This document shows positions 52,834 through 61,288 of a DNA stretch of 64,000 nucleotides, piece by piece. The stretch comes from Flexibacter flexilis DSM 6793 (GTDB taxonomy: Bacteria; Bacteroidota; Bacteroidia; Cytophagales; Flexibacteraceae). Location of the stretch: NCBI RefSeq assembly GCF_900112255.1, contig NZ_FOLE01000009.1:124001-188000 (forward strand). The letters run 5' to 3'. The position numbers were made by a program, and so were the translations under genes. How positions within the stretch are numbered: position 1 is the stretch's first letter; each line of letters begins with the position of its first letter. Below the pieces are notes generated by a model, which searched no databases, was not told the DNA's origin, and saw only the letters and a program-made list of their open reading frames with translations.

Positions 52834-53319
52834 ATGGTAGGAATCATTATGGGCAGTCAGTCGGATTTGGTGGTAATGCAAGCCGCCGCCGACGTGTTGG
52901 AGCAACTCGGTGTTGCTTATGAGCTTAATATCGTTTCGGCGCATCGCACGCCGTTGCGTATGGTCGAATATGCCCAAACTGCCGCAGCCAAAGGCATCAA
53001 AGTAATTATTGCGGGTGCGGGAGGTGCAGCGCATTTGCCAGGGATGGTGGCTTCGCTCACGGTGTTGCCTGTGGTGGGCGTGCCTGTCAAATCCAGTAAT
53101 TCCATAGATGGCTGGGACTCGGTGCTTTCTATTCTGCAAATGCCGTCGGGCGTGCCTGTGGCCACGGTGGCACTCAATGGCGCGACCAATGCGGGACTTT
53201 TGGCTGCGCAAATCATGGCCACTTCCGATGTGGCACTTACCGACCGATTGATTGCCTACAAACAATCGCTACACGATAAAGTAATGGATTCGGTAGCCGC
53301 TTTGCAGTCAAAAAAGTAG
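52834..53319 (+). CDS. purE: 5-(carboxyamino)imidazole ribonucleotide mutase
   Basis: 161 residues, the normal length of class I PurE. G-I-I-M-G-S-Q-S-D (3-11) binds the phosphate, S-A-H-R-T-P near 40 holds the catalytic histidine, and A-G-A-G-G-A-A-H-L-P-G-M-V-A with V-G-V-P-V-K-S form the active-site loops. It moves the carboxylate of N5-CAIR to C4 in purine synthesis. Usually coupled to purK, which is not in the window; purE here stands alone between two terminators. Confidence 0.95.
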   Translation: MVGIIMGSQSDLVVMQAAADVLEQLGVAYELNIVSAHRTPLRMVEYAQTAAAKGIKVIIAGAGGAAHLPGMVASLTVLPVVGVPVKSSNSIDGWDSVLSILQMPSGVPVATVALNGATNAGLLAAQIMATSDVALTDRLIAYKQSLHDKVMDSVAALQSKK

Positions 53320-53337
53320 TCTAAATGTTTTTTGATG

Positions 53338-53375
53338 AAACCTTATAGGCACTCAAAACCTATAAGGTTTTTGTT
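53338..53375 (+). terminator. Terminator after purE
   Basis: Perfect stem AAACCTTATAGG / CCTATAAGGTTT, loop of 9 bases, T run. It precedes the next ATG by 21 bases. Confidence 0.88.
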
Positions 53376-53395
53376 TCGTTTTCCCAACAACTCCC

Positions 53396-54631
53396 ATGAG
53401 TAATTCCAAAACCGTGATAGTGATAGGAGCAGGGGCGGCAGGTTTTTTTGCGGCTATCCGATGCGCTACTGTTTCGCCTGATTGTCAGGTGATTATTTTA
53501 GAAAAAACAACAAAAGTTTTATCCAAAGTAAAAGTGTCGGGCGGCGGACGCTGCAATGTTACGCACGCTTGTTTTGATATAAAAAAGCTCTTGTCATTTT
53601 ACCCGCGTGGCGGCAAATTCCTCCGACCTGTATTCAAAAATTTTAGCCCGACCCAAACCGTCGAATGGTTTGAGCAGCGAGGCGTTCCGCTCAAAACCGA
53701 AGCCGATAACCGCATTTTTCCCGTTTCGGATAGCTCACAAAGTATCATTGATTGTTTGGAAGAAGAAGCCAAGCATTTGGGCGTACAAGTACGTTTGCAA
53801 AGTGCTGTAATTGATATTCAAAAAACAGAAAATCAGGATTTTATAATTCAAACGCCTACGCAACAATACATTTGTCAGAAAGTAATTTTGGCGGCTGGCG
53901 GCCATCCGCAACCCCAACATTACCAAATTGCGGCGGCTTTGGGACACCAAATCGTTGAGCCTGTGCCGTCGTTGTTTACGTTCAACACGCCTAACAGTCC
54001 GTTTCTGGAATTGGCTGGCGTTTCTACGCCCGAAAGTAAAGTGAAAATTTCGGGTGTGGACATGGAGCAAACCCAACCGCTACTCATTACGCATTGGGGT
54101 TTTAGTGGCCCTGCCGTGCTGAAACTCTCGGCATGGGCGGCGCGTGAGTTGGCGGAAAGAAACTATCGCTTTGATTTTCAGATACATTGGTTGCCAAAAT
54201 ACAACCAAGAACAATTGTTACAGATTTTACAAACCAAAAAACAAGACAGCCCGCAACAGCAAGTAAGCAGTCATTCGGTGGAAGGTTTGCCGCTTCGTTT
54301 GTGGAAAAGTTTGTGTGCGCAGGCGGGCATCGAAGCCGCGCAACGCTGGGTAGATTTACCCAAAAAGAATTTGAACAAATTGCTGGATTTGCTCACGCGT
54401 ACCGTGTTGCAGGCCGAAGGCAAAACGACTTTTAAAGAGGAATTTGTAACGGCTGGCGGCATTAGTGCTGAAGACATCGACTGGAATACGATGGAAAGCC
54501 GTGTGTGCAAAGGCTTGTATTTTGCGGGGGAAATAATTGATATTGACGGCGTTACGGGAGGTTTTAACTTTCAGGCCGCTTGGGCGACGGGCTTTGTGGC
54601 GGGTACGAATGCCGCGCAAATGCTTTCCTGA
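53396..54631 (+). CDS. BaiN/HI0933-type FAD-dependent oxidoreductase
   Basis: 411 residues. The FAD-binding Rossmann start is V-I-V-I-G-A-G-A-A-G-F-F-A-A-I (8-22), followed by K-V-S-G-G-G-R-C-N-V-T-H (47-58), the hallmark of the HI0933/BaiN family, then S-G-V with the inserted domain, and C-terminal L-Y-F-A-G-E-I-I-D-I-D-G-V-T-G-G-F-N-F-Q-A-A-W, which closes the flavin site. It is a cytoplasmic flavoprotein; relatives are linked to reduction of steroid-type or other substrates, but physiological function here is unknown. It has no operon partner and is closed by a terminator. Confidence 0.9.
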   Translation: MSNSKTVIVIGAGAAGFFAAIRCATVSPDCQVIILEKTTKVLSKVKVSGGGRCNVTHACFDIKKLLSFYPRGGKFLRPVFKNFSPTQTVEWFEQRGVPLKTEADNRIFPVSDSSQSIIDCLEEEAKHLGVQVRLQSAVIDIQKTENQDFIIQTPTQQYICQKVILAAGGHPQPQHYQIAAALGHQIVEPVPSLFTFNTPNSPFLELAGVSTPESKVKISGVDMEQTQPLLITHWGFSGPAVLKLSAWAARELAERNYRFDFQIHWLPKYNQEQLLQILQTKKQDSPQQQVSSHSVEGLPLRLWKSLCAQAGIEAAQRWVDLPKKNLNKLLDLLTRTVLQAEGKTTFKEEFVTAGGISAEDIDWNTMESRVCKGLYFAGEIIDIDGVTGGFNFQAAWATGFVAGTNAAQMLS

Positions 54632-54656
54632 AAATAAATTTTTATTGATCAAAAAT

Positions 54657-54695
54657 AAAAAACCTCAAACAGTTGTGTATCTGCTTGAGGTTTTT
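54657..54695. terminator. Bidirectional terminator
   Basis: AACCTCAAACAG / CTGCTTGAGGTT stem with one mismatch, T-rich on both sides, between convergent genes ending at 54631 and 54737. Confidence 0.82.
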
Positions 54696-54736
54696 GTTTT
54701 AGTAAGCAAAATGTGCCTTTTGGGGCGCATGGTGGA

Positions 54737-55084
54737 CTATACCAAACGGTTGTTGTTGTCTGGGAAAGCTAAGGATGGTTTGAAGGTTTTGGCTGCTTCA
54801 AAATCCATGTAGCCGTAGCCGATGATAATCACAATGTCACCTACTTGGGCTTTGCGTGCCGCAGGCCCATTGAGGCAAATAATACCGCTATTGCGTTCAC
54901 CTTTAATCACATACGTTTCCAAACGCTCGCCGTTGTTTACATTCACGACTTGCACTTTTTCGTTTTCGATAAGGTTGGCCGCGTCCATAAGAGCCTCGTC
55001 GATGGTGATACTTCCCACGTAATGCAATTCGGCTTGCGTTACGCGTGCGCGGTGAATTTTTGATTTACAAACTTCTATTAACAT
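54737..55084 (-). CDS. panD: Aspartate 1-decarboxylase
   Basis: 115 residues, normal size. The proenzyme cleavage site is G24-S25 in H-Y-V-G-S-I-T-I-D; self-cleavage makes the pyruvoyl group on S25. Other conserved blocks are [19 protein letters not shown] and N-G-P-A-A-R. It forms beta-alanine for pantothenate synthesis. It lies 54 bases downstream of panC on the same strand, so panC-panD is an operon. Confidence 0.95.
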   Translation of the reverse strand: MLIEVCKSKIHRARVTQAELHYVGSITIDEALMDAANLIENEKVQVVNVNNGERLETYVIKGERNSGIICLNGPAARKAQVGDIVIIIGYGYMDFEAAKTFKPSLAFPDNNNRLV

Positions 55085-55138
55085 AGTTGAATTAAATAAA
55101 AAGCTGGCTTGCAGCCAATTAGATACACAATGAAGTGT

Positions 55139-56011
55139 TTATTTTTCAATTAAAATATTATCAATGAGCCTTACATCGCCCAAGAATGCGGCGATACAAA
55201 GCGCAATAGATTTTTCGGGTGAATAATGTTTTATTGATTCGAGTGTCTGGCCGTCGGCAATTTCAAAATATTCCAGTTTAAAACTTGGTTCGGTGGCCAA
55301 CAGTGCGGCTACTTCTTCTTGAATTTGACCAAAATCTTTGGTAGCCAAAAGGCTTTCTGCCTTTTGAAGTGCTTTATACAAAAGTGGCGCAATGGCTCTT
55401 TGCGTGGCGGTCAGGCGTTTGTTACGCGAAGACATGGCCAAGCCGTCTTCGTCGCGGATAATGGGGCAACCAATGATTTGGACAGGAAATCCCAAATCTG
55501 CTACTAGTTGTTTTACCACCAAATATTGTTGTAGGTCTTTGAGACCGAAATAGGCTTTGTCGGGTTGCACCAAGTGCAATAATTTTGAGACGATAATCCC
55601 CACGCCATTGAAATGCCCAGCGCGAAAAGCCCCTTCCATGACCGTTTCCAATGCGCCAAAGTCGAAACGTGTGCGCGGCGTGCCTGTGGGATACATGGTT
55701 TCGCTGGTAGGCAAAAATAAGTAATCGCAGCCTGCCTCTTGCAGTAGTTGGGTGTCCTGTTCGATGGTTTTGGGGTAATGTAGAAAGTCGTCGGGGTTGT
55801 TAAATTGTGTCGGATTGACGAAAATACTACATACGGTTACATCGTTTTCGTTCCACGATTTTTCGATAAGTGAGGCATGTCCGTCGTGTAATGCACCCAT
55901 TGTAGGCACAAAACCGATGCTTGCCCCTTGTCTTTTACGCTCGTTGAGGAGTGCTTGGAGTTCGTGGGGCTGATGTATAACAGATAACATAGGCTTTAGG
56001 GTAGTAGCCAT
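55139..56011 (-). CDS. panC: Pantothenate synthetase
   Basis: 290 residues. The nucleotidyltransferase motif P-T-M-G-A-L-H-D-G-H-A-S-L (about 35-47) is complete, as is K-D-L-Q-Q-Y and the later S-S-R-N-K-R-L-T (K-M-S-K-S type loop). It joins pantoate and beta-alanine with ATP. ATG 56011 is used; M-L-S-V seven codons later is an alternative. It heads the panC-panD operon. Upstream on the opposite strand is the glycogen-synthase-like gene, a neighbourhood I recall as common in Bacteroidota. Confidence 0.94.
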   Translation of the reverse strand: MATTLKPMLSVIHQPHELQALLNERKRQGASIGFVPTMGALHDGHASLIEKSWNENDVTVCSIFVNPTQFNNPDDFLHYPKTIEQDTQLLQEAGCDYLFLPTSETMYPTGTPRTRFDFGALETVMEGAFRAGHFNGVGIIVSKLLHLVQPDKAYFGLKDLQQYLVVKQLVADLGFPVQIIGCPIIRDEDGLAMSSRNKRLTATQRAIAPLLYKALQKAESLLATKDFGQIQEEVAALLATEPSFKLEYFEIADGQTLESIKHYSPEKSIALCIAAFLGDVRLIDNILIEK

Positions 56012-56102
56012 TTGTGTGTAAAAATGCTACAATATGTTCAAAATCAGTTGTTTATAGAATACGTGTGTGCTTGCAAGCTTGCGAGGCCTAAGATAGGCGG
56101 CG

Positions 56103-56110
56103 CAAAGCTA
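56103..56110 (-). promoter_or_regulatory. -7 promoter box TAGCTTTG of panC (minus strand)
   Basis: CAAAGCTA on the plus strand, about 92 bases before the panC ATG. No good -33. Confidence 0.4.
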
Positions 56111-56133
56111 CATTTTATTGCAAACAAAAAAAG

Positions 56134-56164
56134 TTGAGAAATGATATTTTTTTTGTTAATTTTG
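56134..56164 (+). promoter_or_regulatory. Promoter TTG-N20-TAATTTTG
   Basis: TTG (56134-56136), 20-base spacer, TAATTTTG (56157-56164); it starts transcription of the GT5-like gene about 45 bases upstream of ATG 56211. Confidence 0.6.
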
Positions 56165-56210
56165 CGTTCCCAAACTTTTGTCTAATAGCATTTTATTAGA
56201 GTATATATAT

Positions 56211-57026
56211 ATGTCGAAACTACGGATACTTTATGTAGCGAGCGAAATCAACCCGTTTTTGCAAACTACCCAAGTGGCAGATTTCTTGCGCAAGCTACCG
56301 CAAGCCATGCAAGAAAAAGGAATGGAAATCAGAATTTTAATTCCGCGTTTTGGTTTGATAAATGAAAGAAGAAATAAATTGCACGAAGTGGTGCGTCTTT
56401 CAGGAATCAACATATCGGTAGGAGATGAGGAGAAACCGTTAGTCATCAAAGTTGCATCTATCCCCAACGCGCGTTTGCAAGTCTATTTCATTGATAATGA
56501 AGATTATTTCCAGCGCAAATCAGTATTTTTTGATAAAGATAACCGCTTTTATGCCGACAACGACGAAAGAGCTATCTTTTTCTGCAAAGGCGTGTTAGAA
56601 ACGGTGAAAAAATTAGGTTGGTCGCCAGACATCGTGCATTGCAACGATTGGATGACAAGTCTGATACCCATGTATCTGAAAACCACCTACAAAAAAGACC
56701 CTGTTTTTAAAGATACCAAAACAGTGTTCTCTGTGTACAATAATTCATTTGATTATAAGTTTGATAGTAGTCTGGTGGAGAAAGTAAAAATGATGGACAT
56801 AGAAGACTCAATGTTGTCTGCTTTGCTTTCTGCCGATTATGAGGGATTTGTGAAAATAGGAGCAGAGTACGCTGATGCGTGCATCAAAGCTCCCGAAGAA
56901 GCAAATCCAAGCCTTGATAAACTATTTTCAGAACTTCATAACGCAAAAAAAATTGAACACATTCTCGAATCAGAAGAAGATGTCGTCGAATCTTACTTCA
57001 ATCTTTACACAGAACTTATGGGCTAA
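56211..57026 (+). CDS. Glycogen-synthase-like protein, N-terminal GT5 half only
   Basis: 271 residues from ATG 56211; upstream codons in frame are in the leader. It matches the N-terminal Rossmann half of starch/glycogen synthase (L-R-I-L-Y-V-A-S-E-I-N-P-F at 4-16, I-L-I-P-R-F-G, P-D-I-V-H-C-N-D-W-M-T near 145) but lacks the whole C-terminal half. In addition, the ADP-glucose-binding K-x-G-G-L motif after P15 is replaced by Q-T-T-Q-V (18-22). So it should not make glycogen; a structural or regulatory role is inferred. The end overlaps the DUF4270 start by 47 bases, which suggests translational coupling. Confidence 0.85.
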   Translation: MSKLRILYVASEINPFLQTTQVADFLRKLPQAMQEKGMEIRILIPRFGLINERRNKLHEVVRLSGINISVGDEEKPLVIKVASIPNARLQVYFIDNEDYFQRKSVFFDKDNRFYADNDERAIFFCKGVLETVKKLGWSPDIVHCNDWMTSLIPMYLKTTYKKDPVFKDTKTVFSVYNNSFDYKFDSSLVEKVKMMDIEDSMLSALLSADYEGFVKIGAEYADACIKAPEEANPSLDKLFSELHNAKKIEHILESEEDVVESYFNLYTELMG

Positions 57027-58392
57027 CGCCAAAATGGGGCTAATAATATGTTTATTAGCCCTTTATACTTTACCTTCTTGCGAAGACCCCAACCGCATAG
57101 GGCTTGACGTTCAGCCCGAAGAAGATTTAATCAATGCCATTTATTTGGATAACCTGCCTGTTAATACCTACACCATGATGCGTGATTCTGTTTATACGTA
57201 TTCTTCTGGTGGGTATTTGGTAGGCTCTTATCTAGACCCTCAATTTGGCCGTACTACTGCTGAGGCTTATGGTCAAATATACACAACAAGTATTAGCTTT
57301 CCTGCAGGAGAAACGCGCACGTTGGACTCTATTGTCATGATTCTTGATTATGCGTATAATTATTATGGAGACACAAGTAAAATACAGCATTTCAAGATAT
57401 ACCAACTACAAGATACGCTTACAGCACCGTTGTATGCCAATTCTGAAAAAGCCGTAAAAGCTGGAGCGGCTTTGTTGGGCGAGACATCATTCAAACCTAA
57501 TCCAGGGGGTACCGATGCGGTGGCTCGGATTAAGTTAAATCCTGCATTGGGTAATCAGATTCTCAACAAACAAACTTGGACATACACGGAGCTTTCACGT
57601 GATTTTCCTTCATGGTTTGTTATAAAACCTGATATTGATAATAACACATGTATATTAGATTTTGCTATCCTGAAGAATGAAACAACAACTGATAGTAAAT
57701 CAGAAGTGAAAATCTATTATAAAGGAACAACTGGTGTTACTACTACTGCTAAGACACTTTCGCTTAACATTATTAATGGCAATAGATTTAATCAAATAAA
57801 AGGAAATAGGGCTGGTACATTTTTGAGTAATGTCAGTGCCCCTAATTTGGTAAGTTCTAGTACTACGAATCAATTAGTGGCGGTGCAAAGCGGTACTGGT
57901 ATCAGAGGGTATCTAAATTTCCCATTCTTGGATAATATTCCTCAGTATTTTAATGGAGCGAATAAAATAAAGATAGTGAAGGCTGAATTGGAGTTGAAGA
58001 GCCAATATGCTACGGGAGAAATGATAGCTCCTGCCGCACTGTATCTGTCGCAACCCCGAGAAAAGTATCCGCAGACGCGTGTGCCTCTGATAGATGTAGA
58101 TACAACAATAGGGCTTAAAACTGAATCGTATATGTATAATTCATCAGGAACTACCTATTATACTGCTTCTCGCACAATACTAAGCAAGCAGGATACTATC
58201 AATCATTTATACACTTATACACTTCCGCTTACTTCGTATTTTAATGATGTTTTGCAGGGGCAAGTGGATAATAATGGGTTAATTATTACAAGTGCCAGTA
58301 CCAGAACGTCTGTTTCTCGTTTACTTTTTGGCGATCAAAATAATACGACAAATCCCCTACGTTTGAAACTATACTATATAAAATTAGACTAA
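56980..58392 (+). CDS. DUF4270 family lipoprotein
   Basis: 470 residues from ATG 56980 (M-S-S-N-L-T). The start lies inside the GT5-like gene; an alternative ATG at 57034 lies after it but leaves no charged residue before the hydrophobic core. Lipobox L-P-S-C-E; mature start D-P-N-R-I-G-L-D-V-Q-P. The long beta-rich body (T-L-D-S-I-V-M-I-L-D-Y near 125, F-P-F-L-D-N-I near 310) is the DUF4270 pattern seen across Bacteroidota. Function unknown; the position between the GT5-like protein and GlmS hints at an envelope polysaccharide or glycan role (inference). Composition is more AT-rich than average. Confidence 0.88.
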   Translation: MSSNLTSIFTQNLWANAKMGLIICLLALYTLPSCEDPNRIGLDVQPEEDLINAIYLDNLPVNTYTMMRDSVYTYSSGGYLVGSYLDPQFGRTTAEAYGQIYTTSISFPAGETRTLDSIVMILDYAYNYYGDTSKIQHFKIYQLQDTLTAPLYANSEKAVKAGAALLGETSFKPNPGGTDAVARIKLNPALGNQILNKQTWTYTELSRDFPSWFVIKPDIDNNTCILDFAILKNETTTDSKSEVKIYYKGTTGVTTTAKTLSLNIINGNRFNQIKGNRAGTFLSNVSAPNLVSSSTTNQLVAVQSGTGIRGYLNFPFLDNIPQYFNGANKIKIVKAELELKSQYATGEMIAPAALYLSQPREKYPQTRVPLIDVDTTIGLKTESYMYNSSGTTYYTASRTILSKQDTINHLYTYTLPLTSYFNDVLQGQVDNNGLIITSASTRTSVSRLLFGDQNNTTNPLRLKLYYIKLD

Positions 58393-58501
58393 TGGGTTAC
58401 TTTTTTTAAAATAATTGTATAGAATTGCAGGTGTTTTTAACACACAATTAAAATTAACGCTAGGAAACATTTTTTAATATTTAACTCATTACGACCAATT
58501 T

Positions 58502-60337
58502 ATGTGTGGAATCGTAGCTTATGTTGGCCATAGAGAAGCCTATCCGATTATTGTTAAGGGTCTAAAACGCCTTGAATATCGCGGTTATGATAGTGCAGGT
58601 ATTGCTCTTTTGAACGGCGGCCTGAATGTATATAAGAAAAAAGGTAAAGTTGTTGATCTTGAAGCAACACTTACAGAAGAAGAGTTGAGCAGTAAAATTG
58701 GTATTGGTCATACGCGTTGGGCTACACATGGCGAACCTAATGACAGAAATGCCCACCCGCATTATTCTTCTAATAAAAATTTAGCCATCATTCACAACGG
58801 AATCATAGAAAACTATGATTCTTTGAAAAAGGAGCTAACGGCACGCGGGCACGTATTTCATAGCGATACGGATTCAGAAGTTTTTATTCACTTCATTGAT
58901 GATATTTACCAAAATACAAAATGTAGTTTGGAAGAAGCTGTTCGTTTGGCTTTGAATAAAGTTGTAGGAGCTTACGCCATTGTTATTATTGACGAAAATG
59001 CACCAAACCAACTTATTGCAGCTCGCAAAGGCAGCCCGTTAGTGTTGGGTATAGGCAAAGATGAATTTTTCTTGGCTTCGGATGCTACGCCAATTATTGA
59101 ATATACTAATGAGGTGGTGTATCTGAACGATTATGAAATTGCAACGATCCGTGATGGTTCGTTAAGTATTCGTAACGTGGAAGATATTCCTTCTACTCCT
59201 TACATTCAGAAGTTGGAAATGCAACTGGAAGCTATCGAAAAAGGTGGTTATGAGCACTTCATGCTGAAGGAAATTTTTGAGCAACCACGTTCGATAAGTG
59301 ACTGTATGCGTGGTCGTTTGGACGCAAACAGAGGCCATTTGGTGTTGGGTGGCTTGCGCGAATACATTAATAAGATTGTTAATGCAGACCGCATTTTGAT
59401 TGTGGCCTGTGGTACATCTTGGCATGCAGGCACAGTAGCCGAATATATTTTTGAAGAATTTACGCGCATTCCTGTGGAAGTAGAGTATGCTTCAGAGTTT
59501 CGTTACCGTAACCCAATTATCAAAGAAGGTGATGTGGTGATTGCTATTTCTCAATCAGGCGAAACGGCGGACACATTGGCGGCTATTGAGTTGGCTAAAT
59601 CTAAAGGAGCAATTATTTTTGGTGTGTGTAATGTGGTGGGTTCTTCCATTGCAAGAGCATCGCATGCAGGTTCTTATACGCACGCTGGCCCTGAAATTGG
59701 GGTAGCAAGTACCAAAGCATTTACAGCTCAAGTTACAGTACTTACAATGGTTGCCTTATTAGTAGCACATCGTAAAGGTTCTATTACGGAGGCGCGTTAT
59801 CATGAGTTATTGACTGACTTGGAGCAAATTCCAGTAAAAGTAGAAAAAGCCTTGGCTCTCAATAAGCAGATTGAGTATATCGCTGATATTTTCAAGGATG
59901 CGCGTAATTTCTTGTATTTGGGTCGTGGGTATAATTTCCCTGTGGCTTTGGAAGGAGCATTGAAGCTAAAAGAAATTTCTTATATCCATGCGGAAGGTTA
60001 CCCTGCGGCAGAAATGAAGCACGGACCAATTGCTTTGATAGATGAAGAAATGCCAGTGGTATTTATTGCTACGCATGATAGTTCTTACGAAAAAATAGTT
60101 TCGAATATTCAGGAAGTAAAAGCGCGTAAAGGAAAAGTAATAGCTGTGGTAACTGAAGGCGATACCCTTATTCCTAAAATGGCTGATTTTATTATTGAAG
60201 TTCCTGCTACGAACGAAGCTATTATGCCACTAATTTCTGTAATTCCATTGCAATTGCTTTCATATCACATTGCCGTGATGCGTGGTTGTAATGTGGATCA
60301 GCCTCGTAACTTGGCTAAATCTGTAACAGTAGAATAA
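58502..60337 (+). CDS. glmS: Glutamine--fructose-6-phosphate aminotransferase (isomerizing)
   Basis: 611 residues, full length. The nucleophile is C2 of M-C-G-I-V-A-Y-V-G, followed by the class II glutaminase blocks R-G-Y-D-S-A-G, H-T-R-W-A-T-H-G and H-N-G-I-I-E-N. Two SIS domains follow (A-C-G-T-S-W-H-A-G near 300; S-Q-S-G-E-T-A-D-T near 350; K-E-I-S-Y-I-H-A-E) and it ends N-L-A-K-S-V-T-V-E. It makes glucosamine-6-phosphate for peptidoglycan and LPS. I see no glmS ribozyme in the 109-base leader. Same strand as DUF4270; a terminator follows. Confidence 0.96.
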   Translation: MCGIVAYVGHREAYPIIVKGLKRLEYRGYDSAGIALLNGGLNVYKKKGKVVDLEATLTEEELSSKIGIGHTRWATHGEPNDRNAHPHYSSNKNLAIIHNGIIENYDSLKKELTARGHVFHSDTDSEVFIHFIDDIYQNTKCSLEEAVRLALNKVVGAYAIVIIDENAPNQLIAARKGSPLVLGIGKDEFFLASDATPIIEYTNEVVYLNDYEIATIRDGSLSIRNVEDIPSTPYIQKLEMQLEAIEKGGYEHFMLKEIFEQPRSISDCMRGRLDANRGHLVLGGLREYINKIVNADRILIVACGTSWHAGTVAEYIFEEFTRIPVEVEYASEFRYRNPIIKEGDVVIAISQSGETADTLAAIELAKSKGAIIFGVCNVVGSSIARASHAGSYTHAGPEIGVASTKAFTAQVTVLTMVALLVAHRKGSITEARYHELLTDLEQIPVKVEKALALNKQIEYIADIFKDARNFLYLGRGYNFPVALEGALKLKEISYIHAEGYPAAEMKHGPIALIDEEMPVVFIATHDSSYEKIVSNIQEVKARKGKVIAVVTEGDTLIPKMADFIIEVPATNEAIMPLISVIPLQLLSYHIAVMRGCNVDQPRNLAKSVTVE

Positions 60338-60358
60338 AGAATTTTATACTAATCTATC

Positions 60359-60404
60359 AATAGCGACTAAGGCAAATAAAGTGTTTTTAGTCGCTATTAT
60401 TTTT
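60359..60404 (+). terminator. Terminator after glmS
   Basis: Perfect 12-bp stem AATAGCGACTAA / TTAGTCGCTATT, 16-base loop, T-rich tail. Confidence 0.8.
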
Positions 60405-60415
60405 AACCAAAGGTC

Positions 60416-61219
60416 ATGATAAAGAATTTACAAACTGCTTTTTGTTTTTGCTTATTTGTTTGCTTATCGGTTTCTTGTATTCCGAGGAAAAGTTATATTT
60501 ATCTTCAGAGTAAAGTAAAACCTGAGCCTGATTCTGTCTTTTTGAAAGTAGAAAAACAAAAATATTTAGTAAGACCTGGAGATATTTTATATATAACAGT
60601 TTTGTGCCCAGATCAAGAAGCTGTTGCTTTATTTAATATTGAGAGTGCTAGAAATAGTACGACAGGAAATAGTTCTAGCAATATGGGTGCTGGGGGAGGA
60701 TATTTTAGTGGATATATTATCAATGATAGTGGCGAAATTCGTATGCCGATGATTGGTAAAATCAATGTACAAGGTCTCCCGCTGGATTCTATTGATGCTC
60801 GTATTTCTCGTAAATTATCTTTGTATTTAAATGATGTAATTGTAAAAGTAAGGTTATATAGCTTTAAAATTACGGTTTTAGGAGATGTCAAAAATCCTGG
60901 AGTTCAAAATGTTATGGCAGAGCGATTTACTATTTTAGAGGCTATTGGAAATGCCAATGATTTGACGGATTATGGTGATAGAAAACGGATAGAATTGTTG
61001 CGAGCTACACCAGATGGTTATATGGTACATAAAATAGATCTGACTGATCAAGACTTAGTTAAATCTCCGTACTTTTTCATGGCTCCTAATGATATATTGT
61101 ATGTCAAGCCAATTACGGCCAAGATGGTACGTTTAAATTACCCTGTATATGGTTATATAACAACAGGGGTTAGTGCCATATTATTGGCCTTGTCTTTATT
61201 TAATAGATTTTCTAACTAA
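60416..61219 (+). CDS. Wza-like polysaccharide export lipoprotein
   Basis: 267 residues. Lipoprotein signal ends L-S-V-S-C (cysteine 21). The polysaccharide export domain starts Y-L-V-R-P-G-D-I-L-Y-I (near 51-61) and runs to G-E-I-R-M-P-M-I-G-K-I; an SLBB-like part follows (V-L-G-D-V-K-N-P-G-V near 155). The C-terminus has one hydrophobic helix (about 243-262), as in Wza, which would span the outer membrane. Such proteins export capsule or exopolysaccharide. Unusually no Wzc tyrosine kinase or other polysaccharide gene follows. Base composition is low in GC compared with PspA next door. Confidence 0.9.
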   Translation: MIKNLQTAFCFCLFVCLSVSCIPRKSYIYLQSKVKPEPDSVFLKVEKQKYLVRPGDILYITVLCPDQEAVALFNIESARNSTTGNSSSNMGAGGGYFSGYIINDSGEIRMPMIGKINVQGLPLDSIDARISRKLSLYLNDVIVKVRLYSFKITVLGDVKNPGVQNVMAERFTILEAIGNANDLTDYGDRKRIELLRATPDGYMVHKIDLTDQDLVKSPYFFMAPNDILYVKPITAKMVRLNYPVYGYITTGVSAILLALSLFNRFSN

Positions 61220-61288
61220 AAAATATTAGATATTTTGCTAAATTTCTGATATTTTTATCGCATCATTTAATCTTTATTTTTATAAAAA

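Noticed and set aside
58393-58501. glmS ribozyme in the glmS leader
   Set aside because: The leader is only 109 AT-rich bases and shows none of the paired elements of that ribozyme, which is mainly found in Firmicutes.
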